NCBI GenBank assembly: GCA_963665405.2
Contig: OY762261.2
Location: forward strand, 1,240,001-1,304,000
DNA length: 64,000 bases
Origin: G963665405 sp963665405
GTDB taxonomy: Bacteria; Chloroflexota; Dehalococcoidia; Lucifugimonadales; G963665405
Direction: 5' to 3'
Numbering within the stretch: the first letter of the stretch is position 1; each line of letters starts with the position of its first letter. Both the position numbers and the translations under genes were made by a program. The notes below the pieces were generated by a model. The model saw only the letters and a program-made list of their open reading frames with translations, was not told where the DNA came from and made no database searches. Below are positions 25,412 through 33,711 of the stretch, one piece after another.

Positions 25412-26247
25412 CGCTCCATCGACAGGTTGAGCCCTCCCCTAGCGAACCTCGCGTCTTTCGCTGCGGTCAATCCAAAGACTCTGCTGGCGCCGGCTTCGTG
25501 CAGAGCTCGGCCGACTTCCCTAATCGTACCACCCGAACCAATCGTGTCGTCGATGATGAGTACGCTGACACCCGACTGGAGCGGTTCTACCTCCACGCTA
25601 TTGGCCACCCGACTGGCCGACGCGTCCTCGCTCTCAGTCTCACCGAGTTCCTTTTGCGGACCAGTCTGCCTAGTCTTCCGGGCTCGCAGAAGCCGTAGGC
25701 CGAGTGTATCTGCGATTTCTTGCGTCCACACCCCGGCGAGATCAGGCGTGCTGGCGACCGACTTTGGCGCTGCAACTATGCAGTCGACGTGCCTCAACCT
25801 CGGATGCTGCGACACAAAAGTCTCCAACTTGCCTCGGAGGGCCATCATCGCGGCTTGCTCACGTTGGTATTTGGCTCGATGGATGAGGTTCCCTAGAGCT
25901 GCTTGCTGACGTTCCCCGTCCTCGAACGTCGTGTATGGGCCCAACGCGTAACAATCCTCCACAGGCGGGTACAGATTGACGAATATGACCGAGCTCAACA
26001 GTTCGAGTAAACCCCTAAGTTGGGACTCGTGCGTTACACCCGAGAGAGTAAACGTCCGACCAGACCACGACAACTCGGTAGAGACTGACTGAGTGAATCC
26101 TGACCCTTTCAGTACGTCTTCGAGATTCACTTGTCCTTCAATGCTTAGTTCGAGTTGGTACTCACCCGGGCCTGTCCGAGTCAAACCATAGTTATGAAAG
26201 CAGCCGCAAAGAGGCATATCCACCAGAACGCATGTGCTATACTGCAT
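25402..26247 (-). CDS. Phosphoribosyltransferase-domain protein (ComF-like) with novel N-terminal region
   Basis: The C-terminal half has a type I PRTase fold: VDCIVAAPKSVASTPDLAGV (near 155), then the PRPP-binding loop VLIIDDTIGSGGTIREVGRA (near 230). The N-terminal 120 residues (YQLELSIEGQVNLEDVLKGS and so on) match nothing I recognise. The ATG at 26247 is chosen; a TTG at 26274 would add nine residues. It is coupled to the DprA-like gene and inserted between atpD and atpC. AT-richer codon use points to transfer. ComF and DprA are both linked to DNA uptake in competent bacteria, but the arrangement here is different, and the substrate is unknown. Confidence 0.72.
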   Translation of the reverse strand: MQYSTCVLVDMPLCGCFHNYGLTRTGPGEYQLELSIEGQVNLEDVLKGSGFTQSVSTELSWSGRTFTLSGVTHESQLRGLLELLSSVIFVNLYPPVEDCYALGPYTTFEDGERQQAALGNLIHRAKYQREQAAMMALRGKLETFVSQHPRLRHVDCIVAAPKSVASTPDLAGVWTQEIADTLGLRLLRARKTRQTGPQKELGETESEDASASRVANSVEVEPLQSGVSVLIIDDTIGSGGTIREVGRALHEAGASRVFGLTAAKDARFARGGLNLSMERWQ

Positions 26248-26295
26248 GATCTCAGGATTCGGGCGGACTGTCAAGCGCGGACCGAGCCGCCGGCC

Positions 26296-27693
26296 CTACG
26301 TTACCGCAGCCATCTTCTCGGCCTTCTCGACGGCCTCCTCGATGGTGCCCACCATGTAGAAGGCCTGCTCGGGCAGGCTGTCGTGGGTGCCCTCGAGGAG
26401 CTCCTTGAAGCCCCGGACGGTCTCCTTGACGGGAACGTACCGCCCCTCCTGGCCCGTGAAGGCCTCGGCCACGAACATCGGCTGGGACAGGAACCTCTGA
26501 ATCTTGCGGGCGCGGGCTACGGTCTGCCTGTCCTCGTCGGACAGCTCCTCCATGCCGAGGATGGCGATGATGTCCTGGAGATCGCGGAAGCGCTGCAGCA
26601 CCTGCTGGACGCCTCGGGCCACGTCGTAGTGCTCCTGTCCGACGACGGCCGGCTCAAGGATGCGGGAGTTCGACGTCAACGGATCGACAGCCGGATACAG
26701 CCCCTGCTCCGCGATAGACCTTTCCAGGGCTACCACCGCGTCCAGGTGGCCGAAGGTGGTGACGATGCCCGGATCGGTGTAGTCGTCGGCCGGCACATAG
26801 ATCGCCTGGAAGGAGGTTATGGAGCCCTCCTTGCTCGAGGTAATCCGCTCTTCCAGCTCACCCATCTCCGTGGCCAGCGTCGGCTGGTATCCAACGGCGG
26901 ACGGCATTCGGCCCAGCAGAGCCGAGACCTCCATCCCGGCCAGGATGTACCTGTAGATGTTGTCGATGAACAGCAGGACGTCCTGTCCGCGCCGCTCCTT
27001 GAAGTACTCGGCCATTGTGAGTCCCGTCAGCCCGACGCGTGCGCGTACCCCGGGAGGCTCGTTCATCTGTCCGAAGACCAGGACGGTATTCTTGAGGACC
27101 CCAGACTCCTGCATCTCGCGCCACAGGTCGTTCCCCTCGCGGGAGCGCTCGCCGACGCCCGAGAATACGGACACGCCCTGGTGCTCGGCGCCGATGTTGC
27201 GGATGAGCTCCTGGATTATTACCGTCTTGCCAACCCCGGCACCTCCGTAGGCACCGACCTTTCCACCCTTGGTGAAGGGAGTGATGAGGTCCATCACCTT
27301 GATCCCGGTCTCCAGCACCTCGATCGTCGTGGCCTGCTCCTCGAAGCTCGGAGGCTCGCGGTGGATGGGCCATTTCTCTTCCGCGGGAACATCTCCAAGG
27401 CCGTCGAGGCTCTCTCCGAGTGCGTTGAATAGCCGGCCAAGCGTGGACTCGCCAACGGGCACCGATATGGGACCGCCGGTGTCCGCGGCTTCGACTCCCC
27501 TGGACAGCCCTTCGGTCGGCCCCAGCGCCAGGCACCTGACCCAGTTGTTCCCGACGTGCTGCTGTACCTCCAGCACCAGGGTCTTGCCGCCGAGCTGGGC
27601 CTCCAGAGCGTTGTATATCGCTGGCATCTCGTCGGGCGCGAACTCGACGTCCACCACCGTCCCGATGATCTGACTTATCCTTCCGGTCGCCAT
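26296..27693 (-). CDS. atpD: F-type ATP synthase subunit beta
   Basis: Catalytic subunit of F1. Walker A is GGAGVGKTVIIQEL (near 150), followed by GERSREGNDLW (catalytic Glu in GER), VLLFIDNIYRY (Walker B; the usual DNIFR is DNIYR) and ALLGRMPSAVGYQPTLATEM (near 270). The C-terminal region includes LGMEELSDEDRQTVARARKI. It has 465 residues, standard length. The ATG at 27693 gives MATGRISQIIGTVVDVEF. The next gene on the strand is not atpC but the phosphoribosyltransferase. Confidence 0.97.
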   Translation of the reverse strand: MATGRISQIIGTVVDVEFAPDEMPAIYNALEAQLGGKTLVLEVQQHVGNNWVRCLALGPTEGLSRGVEAADTGGPISVPVGESTLGRLFNALGESLDGLGDVPAEEKWPIHREPPSFEEQATTIEVLETGIKVMDLITPFTKGGKVGAYGGAGVGKTVIIQELIRNIGAEHQGVSVFSGVGERSREGNDLWREMQESGVLKNTVLVFGQMNEPPGVRARVGLTGLTMAEYFKERRGQDVLLFIDNIYRYILAGMEVSALLGRMPSAVGYQPTLATEMGELEERITSSKEGSITSFQAIYVPADDYTDPGIVTTFGHLDAVVALERSIAEQGLYPAVDPLTSNSRILEPAVVGQEHYDVARGVQQVLQRFRDLQDIIAILGMEELSDEDRQTVARARKIQRFLSQPMFVAEAFTGQEGRYVPVKETVRGFKELLEGTHDSLPEQAFYMVGTIEEAVEKAEKMAAVT

Positions 27694-27826
27694 CGCTCCT
27701 CCTGGGTGCTACGCCGGCTCCGCAGGTCGTCTGCGACTCCTGCACCGGCTTCCCCTCTTACAGGGAGGAAATAGGGTATCGATCTCTGGGGGACGGCCGT
27801 TCGACAGGCTCGTCCAAATCAACATG

Positions 27827-28687
27827 CTAGCCTTCGACACCGGCGACACCACCTACGATGTCGAGCAGCTCGCTCGTGATCGCCTCCTGCCGGACCTTGT
27901 TCATCACCAGCGTAAGGTCGGTCGCCATGGCGTCGGCGTTGTCGGTGGCGCTGCGCATGGCCACCATGCGTGCGGACTGCTCGCTGGCCACGGCCTCCAG
28001 AACGGCATGGAAGAGCTGATTCTCCACGTACCTCGGCAGCAGGGCGGACATGACATCACTGGCGTCGGGCTCGTAGATGTAGCCGACGGCGTCCTGGGGT
28101 CTCAGCTCGGCCGGCACGACCGGCAGCAGCGGGACGATCTCCGGGCGCTGCACCGTCGTGTTGACGAACCGGGCGTAGATGACGTATACCGCGTCGACGC
28201 GTCCGTCGCTGTAGTCGTCGATGACGACGCGGGCTATGGGAGTGACGTCGGTAAGCGCGGGACGGTCCCCGAGATCGGTGAAGACGGCGCGGACGTCCGA
28301 CGTGTGGCGGGTCATGAAGTCCCGCCCCTTCTTGCCGACGGCTACGACCGAGACGTGGGCGGTCTGGTCGACGAGAAACTGTCCGGCCGCGCGATTGAGG
28401 TTCGTGTTCAGGCCGCCGGTAAGGCCGCGGTCCGGTGTGATCTCGACGAGCGCGATGTTTTCCACCTCGCGGCGGCGCAGAAGCGGGTGGACGTCCTCGT
28501 CGTCCTGGCGCTGCGCCGCGAGATCGGCCAGGAGGTCGCGCATCAGATCGGAGTACGGCCTGCCCCGCGTCGCCATCTCCTGCGCCCGCCGCATCTTCGA
28601 GGCTGCGATCATCGACATGGCCTTGGTGATCTTGGCCGTGTTCTGGACGCTGCGGATCCGGCGCTTGATCTGTCTTACGTTGGCCAA
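27827..28687 (-). CDS. atpG: F-type ATP synthase subunit gamma
   Basis: Rotating central shaft of F1. The N-terminal helix reads MANVRQIKRRIRSVQNTAKI and ITKAMSMIAASKMRRAQE; the C-terminal helix has MAMRSATDNADAMATDLTLV and RQEAITSELLDIVGGVAGVEG, the conserved shaft segments. The middle is an alpha/beta domain (ALVEITPDRGLTGGLNTNLN). It has 286 residues. The upstream 437-bp gap to atpA holds dispersed repeats. The 133-bp gap to atpD has no gene. Confidence 0.95.
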   Translation of the reverse strand: MANVRQIKRRIRSVQNTAKITKAMSMIAASKMRRAQEMATRGRPYSDLMRDLLADLAAQRQDDEDVHPLLRRREVENIALVEITPDRGLTGGLNTNLNRAAGQFLVDQTAHVSVVAVGKKGRDFMTRHTSDVRAVFTDLGDRPALTDVTPIARVVIDDYSDGRVDAVYVIYARFVNTTVQRPEIVPLLPVVPAELRPQDAVGYIYEPDASDVMSALLPRYVENQLFHAVLEAVASEQSARMVAMRSATDNADAMATDLTLVMNKVRQEAITSELLDIVGGVAGVEG

Positions 28688-28732
28688 AAGGCTGTCCTCG
28701 TGCCGTTGGTCGGGAAGGGCTGGTTCAGAGGC

Positions 28733-29110
28733 AGCCCCACCCCTTTTGAAGGGGGGGAAAAGGATTACTGAGGGACACCCTCAGACTCCCGGCAGACGGG
28801 CTACGCCCCTCTGCACTCCCCGGTCTCCGTCTAGATTCTATCTAGGGGCTAACGAGCGACAGCCCCGCCCCTTCTACAGCCCCGCCCCTTCTTAAGGGGG
28901 AGATTACTGAGGGACACCCTCAGACTCCTCGCAATCCCGACTTGTCGGGATCTGTACTCCCGCGCTTCGTCTAAACACCGTTTGTCGCGAAGGGCTGGTT
29001 CAGTGATAGCCCCCCCTTTGAACTAGGGGACAGGGATTACTGAGGGACACCCTCAGACTCCGCGCAATCCCGACCTGTCGGGATCTGCACTCCCCACAGT
29101 ACCCCGTACC
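28733..29110. repeat. Three tandem-spaced dispersed repeats inside the atp cluster
   Basis: The atpA-atpG gap (28688-29124) has no gene. It carries three copies of the unit ATTACTGAGGGACACCCTCA plus GACTCC(C/T)(G/C)GCA: near 28763, 28905 and 29037. Copies two and three add ATCCCGAC-TT/CT-GTCGGGAT hairpins; copy one has GCAGACGGG...CCCTCTGC. Between them lie GC-rich purine/pyrimidine runs. Such strong hairpins inside one operon could lower or separate downstream expression. Confidence 0.8.
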
Positions 29111-29124
29111 CTAAGCCCCATACC

Positions 29125-30636
29125 CTAGTACGCCGCGGTTGCTTTGAATCCCTCGATGCCCTTCTTGAGCGCTTCCTCGATCTCCTCCGGCAGGTCCCCG
29201 GTCTCTCTGATCTTGTCTTGCAGATCGCCGTGGTTGGCTCCCATATAGTCGTGGAAGGCCTGCTCGAATGCCTGAACCTTGGGCAGTGGAACGTCGTCCA
29301 GATAGCCGTTGACGAGGGCGTACAGGATGGAGACCTGACGCTCCATCGACAGCGGGACGTTCTGCCCCTGCTTGAGAACCTCGACGGACCGCTGCCCGCG
29401 CTCGAGCTGCTGGCGGGTTGCCGCGTCGAGGTCGGCGGTGCCGAACTGGGCGAACGTGGCCAGCTCCCTGTACTGAGCGAGCTCGAGGCGCAGCCTGCCG
29501 GCGACGCGCCGCATGGCCCGCGTCTGGGCGGAGCCTCCGACTCGCGACACCGAGAGGCCGGCGTTGACGGCCGGCCTGATGCCGGAGTTGAACAGCTCCG
29601 GCTCGACGTAGATTTGCCCGTCGGTGATCGATATGACGTTCGTGGGAACGTAGGCCGACACGTCGCCTGCGAGGGTCTCGATGACCGGCAGGGCGGTCAG
29701 CGAGCCGCCTCCATGTGCGTCGTCCAGCTTGGCCGCCCTCTCAAGTAGTCTGCTGTGCAGATAGAACAGGTCGCCCGGATACGCCTCGCGTCCCGGTGGC
29801 CTGCGCAACAGGAGCGACATCTGCCGGTAGGCCCACGCGTGCTTGGACAGGTCGTCGTAGATGATCAGCGCGTCCTTGCCCTGGTTCATGAAGTACTCGC
29901 CCATGGCGCAGCCGGCGTATGGAGCCAGGTACTGCATCGGCGCGGGGTCGGCAGCGTTGGCGGAAACCACGATGGTGTGTTCGAGGGCTCCGTACTGCTC
30001 TAGAAGGCCGACCACCTGTGCGACCCTGCCAATCTTCTGGCCGATCGCCACGTAGATGCAGACCAGGTCTCCGCCCTTCTGGTTGATGATCGTGTCTGTC
30101 GCCAGGGTCGTCTTGCCCGTGGACCGGTCCCCGATGATCAGCTCGCGCTGGCCTCGACCGATGGGGATCATGCTGTCGATGGCCTTGATCCCGGTCTGGA
30201 CGGGGGTGTTCACCGATTGCCTGGAGGCGACGTCGGGCGCGACGATCTCGATGGGGAGCGACTGCTCGGACGCCACGGGACCCTTCCCGTCGATCGGCCT
30301 CCCGAGGGCGTCGACTACCCGGCCGATCAGCTGCTCGCCGACGGGCACCTCGACGATCCTGCCCGTGCTCCGGACCTCCACACCTTCCTTGATGCTCAGC
30401 GGATCGCCCAGGATCACCGTGCCGACGCTGTCCTCCTCGAGGTTCAGGGCCATGCCCAGGATTCCTTCGGGGAACTCCAGCAGCTCGCTGTAGCTCACGC
30501 CCGACAGGCCGTGAACGCGGGCGATACCGTCTCCGACCTCTACCACGACCCCGACGTCGACCAGCGTCAGATCGCGGCCGAACTCCTGGATCTGGCGCTT
30601 GATTACCGAGGCGATGTCCTGTCCTCTGACTGTCAT
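29125..30636 (-). CDS. atpA: F-type ATP synthase subunit alpha
   Basis: Non-catalytic nucleotide-binding subunit of F1. Walker A is IIGDRSTGKTTLATDT (near 170); also GQKIGRVAQVVGLLEQYGAL, ALIIYDDLSKHAWAYRQMSL (near 265) and GREAYPGDLFYLHSRLLERA (near 285). The N-terminus MTVRGQDIASVIKRQIQEFG is the usual delta-contacting helix. The C-terminus ELATFAQFGTADLDAATRQQ is family typical. It has 503 residues. It is separated by 67 bp from atpH upstream. Confidence 0.97.
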   Translation of the reverse strand: MTVRGQDIASVIKRQIQEFGRDLTLVDVGVVVEVGDGIARVHGLSGVSYSELLEFPEGILGMALNLEEDSVGTVILGDPLSIKEGVEVRSTGRIVEVPVGEQLIGRVVDALGRPIDGKGPVASEQSLPIEIVAPDVASRQSVNTPVQTGIKAIDSMIPIGRGQRELIIGDRSTGKTTLATDTIINQKGGDLVCIYVAIGQKIGRVAQVVGLLEQYGALEHTIVVSANAADPAPMQYLAPYAGCAMGEYFMNQGKDALIIYDDLSKHAWAYRQMSLLLRRPPGREAYPGDLFYLHSRLLERAAKLDDAHGGGSLTALPVIETLAGDVSAYVPTNVISITDGQIYVEPELFNSGIRPAVNAGLSVSRVGGSAQTRAMRRVAGRLRLELAQYRELATFAQFGTADLDAATRQQLERGQRSVEVLKQGQNVPLSMERQVSILYALVNGYLDDVPLPKVQAFEQAFHDYMGANHGDLQDKIRETGDLPEEIEEALKKGIEGFKATAAY

Positions 30637-30703
30637 TCCGCTCTCCGCTAATCTGGAAGGGGGTTGCTCCCCTATATTCCGAAGTTTCGGCGTGGCGCCG
30701 GTT

Positions 30704-31249
30704 CTACGCCCGGCGTCCGACGAGACTCCGCCGCATATCCTCGAGTCTGGTCCTGGTACTGCCGTCGATTACCCTATCGCCGACCCGGGCGACGATCCCG
30801 CCGACGATCTCGGGGTCCACGCGGTCCGTCAGCCTTATCTCCATGCCGACCATCGCCTCGAGGAGATCGGCTATCCTTCTCTGTTGAGCGTCGTCTAGAG
30901 GGACCGCAGAAACGACCTCGGCCTGCTCGACCCCCCTGTGGGCATCGACGAATCTACGGTACTGCTCGAGCACGCCTGGTAGCAGGTGTGTCGAGCCCCT
31001 GGTGGCCAGCAGCGACACGAGGTTTCGAGCGAGCGGGCTGATTCTATCGGTGAAGGTCCGGCCGATCACATCCAGTTTCTGGCTCGTCGGCACCTGGGGG
31101 GCGTCGAGAAGGTCCGACAGCTCCGTGCTCTCGAAGGCCTCGGCGATAAGGGCCAGGTCATTCGACCAGCCGTCGAGGTCGTCCGCTTCCGAGGCGATCT
31201 GGAAGACCGCCTGGGCGTAGCGTCTGGCTGAGGGCGCTCGTGGCATCAA
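30704..31249 (-). CDS. atpH: F-type ATP synthase subunit delta
   Basis: Peripheral-stalk subunit joining F1 to the b dimer. It has 181 residues and starts MMPRAPSARRYAQAVFQIAS, with the ARRYA.A.f pattern. The C-terminal signature is VDPEIVGGIVARVGDRVIDG (near 145), matching the iGGi....g...iDgS motif, followed by STRTRLEDMRRSLVG. Gene order atpF-atpH-atpA on the strand is classical. Confidence 0.93.
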   Translation of the reverse strand: MMPRAPSARRYAQAVFQIASEADDLDGWSNDLALIAEAFESTELSDLLDAPQVPTSQKLDVIGRTFTDRISPLARNLVSLLATRGSTHLLPGVLEQYRRFVDAHRGVEQAEVVSAVPLDDAQQRRIADLLEAMVGMEIRLTDRVDPEIVGGIVARVGDRVIDGSTRTRLEDMRRSLVGRRA

Positions 31250-31294
31250 TCAGTCCTGTTCCGGTGCTCGCGTAGCCGTGATGGCAGCGGTAAC

Positions 31295-31795
31295 TTATTG
31301 CCCGCCGATCCGGGAACCTTCCTCCAGGACCTTCTCGATCAGGTCCCGGTGGGCCGACTCGTCGAGCGACCGCTCGACGACCTGCTCGGCCGCCGAGATC
31401 GCGAGGCCCGAGAACTCTCGGCGCAGCTCCTCGATGGCCGCCTCCCGCTCTCGCTGGATGCTGGCTTCGGCCCGAGCCCGCTCAGCCTGGATCTCCTCGC
31501 GGGCCTTACCGAGCTCCTGCTCGCGGAAGCGTTCGGCCGCCTCTCTTGCCTGCGCTATCAGCGCCTGGCCCTCGCCGCGCGCCTCCTCGATCTGCTTCTG
31601 CATTTCGGCCTGCGACTGGGCCGCCTCTTCTCTCACCCGCTCGGCCGTCTCCAGGCTCTCCTTGATGCGGGTGGAGCGCGAGTCGAGCATGCGCAAAAGA
31701 GGCTTGTAGAGGAGGGCGTACAGAACCGCAAAAAGCAGCAGGAAGCTGACTATCTGAGTTATGAGCCCGGCCAGGTTTATTCCCAGGGCCCCCAT
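31295..31795 (-). CDS. atpF: F-type ATP synthase subunit b
   Basis: Membrane-anchored stator. One N-terminal transmembrane helix (LITQIVSFLLLFAVLYALLY, near 10-30) is followed by a long charged helix with Glu/Arg/Ala heptads (residues 40-140, for example KQIEEARGEGQALIAQAREA), as expected for the b dimer. It has 166 residues and a short leader MGALGINLAGL. It lies between atpE and atpH. Confidence 0.92.
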   Translation of the reverse strand: MGALGINLAGLITQIVSFLLLFAVLYALLYKPLLRMLDSRSTRIKESLETAERVREEAAQSQAEMQKQIEEARGEGQALIAQAREAAERFREQELGKAREEIQAERARAEASIQREREAAIEELRREFSGLAISAAEQVVERSLDESAHRDLIEKVLEEGSRIGGQ

Positions 31796-31829
31796 GGCTT
31801 CTCCTTGGGCGTCGGCTAGCGCCGCCGGG

Positions 31830-32069
31830 CTAGACGAACTTGATTATTACAGCCACCACCAGCGCGTATATCGCGATGGCCTCCGCGAACGCGATCGCCA
31901 GGATCATGTTCTGCTGGATGGGTCCGGCCGCCTCGGGATTGCGTCCGAGCGCTTCCATCGCCTTGGCCGCCAGAAGGCCGATGCCCAGGCCCGGGCCTAT
32001 CGCTCCGATCCCAATCGCGAGTCCCGCCCCGATATTCTTCATCGCGTCGACTATATCGCCTTCGATCAT
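31830..32069 (-). CDS. atpE: F-type ATP synthase subunit c
   Basis: Proteolipid forming the rotor ring: two transmembrane helices, 79 residues. Helix 1 holds the glycine run GAGLAIGIGAIGPGLGIGLL; the loop has RNP; helix 2 has the ion-binding Glu in AIAFAEAIAIYALVV (near 63). The residue after the Glu is Ala and helix 1 lacks the Gln of sodium-type rings, so a proton ring is likely. This rule is established for the family; the assignment here is inference. Confidence 0.95.
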   Translation of the reverse strand: MIEGDIVDAMKNIGAGLAIGIGAIGPGLGIGLLAAKAMEALGRNPEAAGPIQQNMILAIAFAEAIAIYALVVAVIIKFV

Positions 32070-32099
32070 TGCTACCTCCGATGACCTATTTCGGCTCCC

Positions 32100-32216
32100 G
32101 TCTCTCGATAAAGGGGGGAAGCTCTATCTAAGGGACATCCCTTCGACGAACTCAGGGTTGGCTCTCATCCGCCTGAGGCGGACCCGAAAGCGCCCTCGCC
32201 CCTTTGCATCCCCGTC
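32100..32216. repeat. Degenerate dispersed repeat between atpE and atpB
   Basis: The 159-bp gap shows a decayed first stem (TAAGGGACATCCCTT near 32129), then TTCGACGAACTCAGG, a tail common in other repeat copies, and the hairpin CCGCCTGAGGCGG near 32170. No gene is visible. Confidence 0.6.
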
Positions 32217-32228
32217 TTCATCACCCCA

Positions 32229-33305
32229 TCAGTGTTCCTCGGCGCCGTGCAGAGCAGTTGCAGTCGCCGCGAATACCAGTGTGAGCATGGCGAAGATGAA
32301 CGCCTGGATCGCCCCCACGAACAGCTCCAACCCCAGGAACGGTATGATCCCGACCAGGGGGACGAGGAAGGCCATGGCGACCAGCAGGACCTCCCCCGCG
32401 AAGATGTTGCCAAACAGCCGGAACGTGAAGCTGATGATCCGGGCGATCTCGCTGATTAACTCCAGGATGCCGACGAAGAACCAGACGGGGCCCTGCTTCA
32501 CGTTGAAAAACTTGCCCAGATGGCTGAAGACCCCAAGCGTACGCAGCCCCCACCACTGAATCATCGTCATGGCGATGAGGGCGATCGCCAGGGTCATGTT
32601 CACGTCCGTGTTCGCGCTGCGCAGGAACGGCACGAGAATCCCGGCCCGTTTGCCGTTCGCCAGCTTTCCGGTCTTGATCTCCTCGGCGCTCAGCCTATCG
32701 GCCGATATCAACCCCTTCTCTGCGTCGACCGAGCCGAAGCCCTGGATGGCCAGAGCCCCGTCACCGTCGAAGATGTGGAGCGTGATCGTCGAGAGGTCCA
32801 CGTGCTCGTCGTCGCTCTCGGCATGGTGGATCACCTCTTCGGGAGTCTCAACCCTGCCAATGGTCCCGTAGCCGGGCAGTATGCCGAGCCAGTTGGCCGT
32901 GACGATGAAGATGAAGATGGTCATCACGAGGGGCAGGAACCGGCGGGCCTGTTTGGGGCCCGCCACGCTTTCCGCCAGGTTGATGAAGAACTCGATGAAG
33001 GCCTCGAAGAAGTTCTGGAGGCCGGTAGGAACTTCCTTGATCCGCCGCGTAGCGAAAAACGAGAGGACGGCCAGGACCAGGATGGTCAGCCACGTCGCCA
33101 GCATCGTGTTGGTGATCGACCAGCCGAGGAACAGCTCGTTAGGGGTTACATCCTCGGCGGCGAGCTGGAGGGCGGCTATGGGCGAACCGAGGAATCCACC
33201 GCCGAACTCGTTGCCCAGCGCCCCGCCGGCGAGACCGACGATGAAGGCGGCTCCGAGGGCCAGGAGCGCGATGAGGAGTTTGGGCTTCCGGAGGAGAGCC
33301 GACAC
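32229..33305 (-). CDS. atpB: F-type ATP synthase subunit a
   Basis: Membrane stator that forms the proton half-channels. The key Arg is in SFTFRLFGNIFAGEVLLVAM (near 300), with downstream Gly/Gln-rich helices to AIQAFIFAMLTLVFAATA. Six or so transmembrane helices are visible. At 358 residues it is longer than usual; a hydrophilic insertion of about 100 residues (roughly 155-220, for example ESDDEHVDLSTITLHIFDGD) sits between helices, as in some Chloroflexota and Actinomycetota. The GTG start overlaps the upstream gene by one base. Confidence 0.93.
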   Translation of the reverse strand: MSALLRKPKLLIALLALGAAFIVGLAGGALGNEFGGGFLGSPIAALQLAAEDVTPNELFLGWSITNTMLATWLTILVLAVLSFFATRRIKEVPTGLQNFFEAFIEFFINLAESVAGPKQARRFLPLVMTIFIFIVTANWLGILPGYGTIGRVETPEEVIHHAESDDEHVDLSTITLHIFDGDGALAIQGFGSVDAEKGLISADRLSAEEIKTGKLANGKRAGILVPFLRSANTDVNMTLAIALIAMTMIQWWGLRTLGVFSHLGKFFNVKQGPVWFFVGILELISEIARIISFTFRLFGNIFAGEVLLVAMAFLVPLVGIIPFLGLELFVGAIQAFIFAMLTLVFAATATALHGAEEH

Positions 33306-33544
33306 TATCGGCTTTCCTCGTCAGTCCGATCTGCGGAACTCGCCAGTACGGCCATAAGCATCCTGTACATTCCGATGATCGCCAGAGCGACACCCAGCAG
33401 AGTGCCAACCAGAGTAAAGACCGGGCTGCTCTCGAGCCAGCTGTCCAGCCAGAAACCACCAATCGCACCCGCTGAGATGCAGATGGCGACGTACCATCCG
33501 ACGCCCAGCAACCGGAGCACGATGGCGGTTCTGCTCGAGTTCAT
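33305..33544 (-). CDS. AtpZ/AtpI-like ATP synthase accessory membrane protein
   Basis: Small protein (79 residues) with two transmembrane segments: LGVGWYVAICISAGAIGGFW and FTLVGTLLGVALAIIGMYRM. The pattern fits AtpZ/AtpI proteins, which aid assembly of the c ring or cation supply. The ATG at 33544 is chosen; a longer frame from 33643 runs through the promoter. It is the first gene of the atp operon, and its stop overlaps the atpB start by one base. Confidence 0.8.
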   Translation of the reverse strand: MNSSRTAIVLRLLGVGWYVAICISAGAIGGFWLDSWLESSPVFTLVGTLLGVALAIIGMYRMLMAVLASSADRTDEESR

Positions 33545-33563
33545 GGGGAGCCCGCCGTAGCGG

Positions 33564-33581
33564 TTGTGTAGTATATCACAA
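33564..33581. promoter_or_regulatory. Rex-like operator on the atp operon promoter
   Basis: TTGTGTAGTATATCACAA matches the Rex box TTGTGAAATATTTCACAA at 15 of 18 positions, with TTGTG and CACAA arms exact. It covers the -10 box of the atp promoter, so bound Rex should block transcription. It is 20 bases upstream of the first gene. Confidence 0.7.
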
Positions 33582-33598
33582 TCGAAAAACAGGGCCAA
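33570..33598 (-). promoter_or_regulatory. Promoter of the ATP synthase operon
   Basis: On the minus strand: TTGGCC (33593-33598), 17-base spacer, TATACT (33570-33575) preceded by TGA, giving an extended -10. The leader to the ATG at 33544 is short, about 20 bases, and lies in the Rex-like operator. Confidence 0.6.
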
Positions 33599-33641
33599 CT
33601 TCCGCCGGCTCCGGATCGCCGGGTGAGACGGCAGCCTGCCC

Positions 33642-33676
33642 AAAACAAAAGGAACCCCGCTCTGTTCGGGCGGGGT
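33642..33676 (-). terminator. Intrinsic terminator of the bifunctional nuclease gene
   Basis: On the minus strand ACCCCGC-N9-GCGGGGT (stem 33654-33676), followed by TCCTTTTGTTTT. It sits just past the nuclease stop at 33712 and separates it from the atp promoter. Confidence 0.75.
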
Positions 33677-33711
33677 CCTCTGGTTAGCTGAGCTGTTTCG
33701 ACGTCGAGCGG

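Noticed and set aside
26269..26274. Internal promoter for the PRTase gene (TTGACA at 26269-26274)
   Set aside because: The -35 is a perfect match but the best -10 (GATCAT) has only half the consensus; too weak to annotate.
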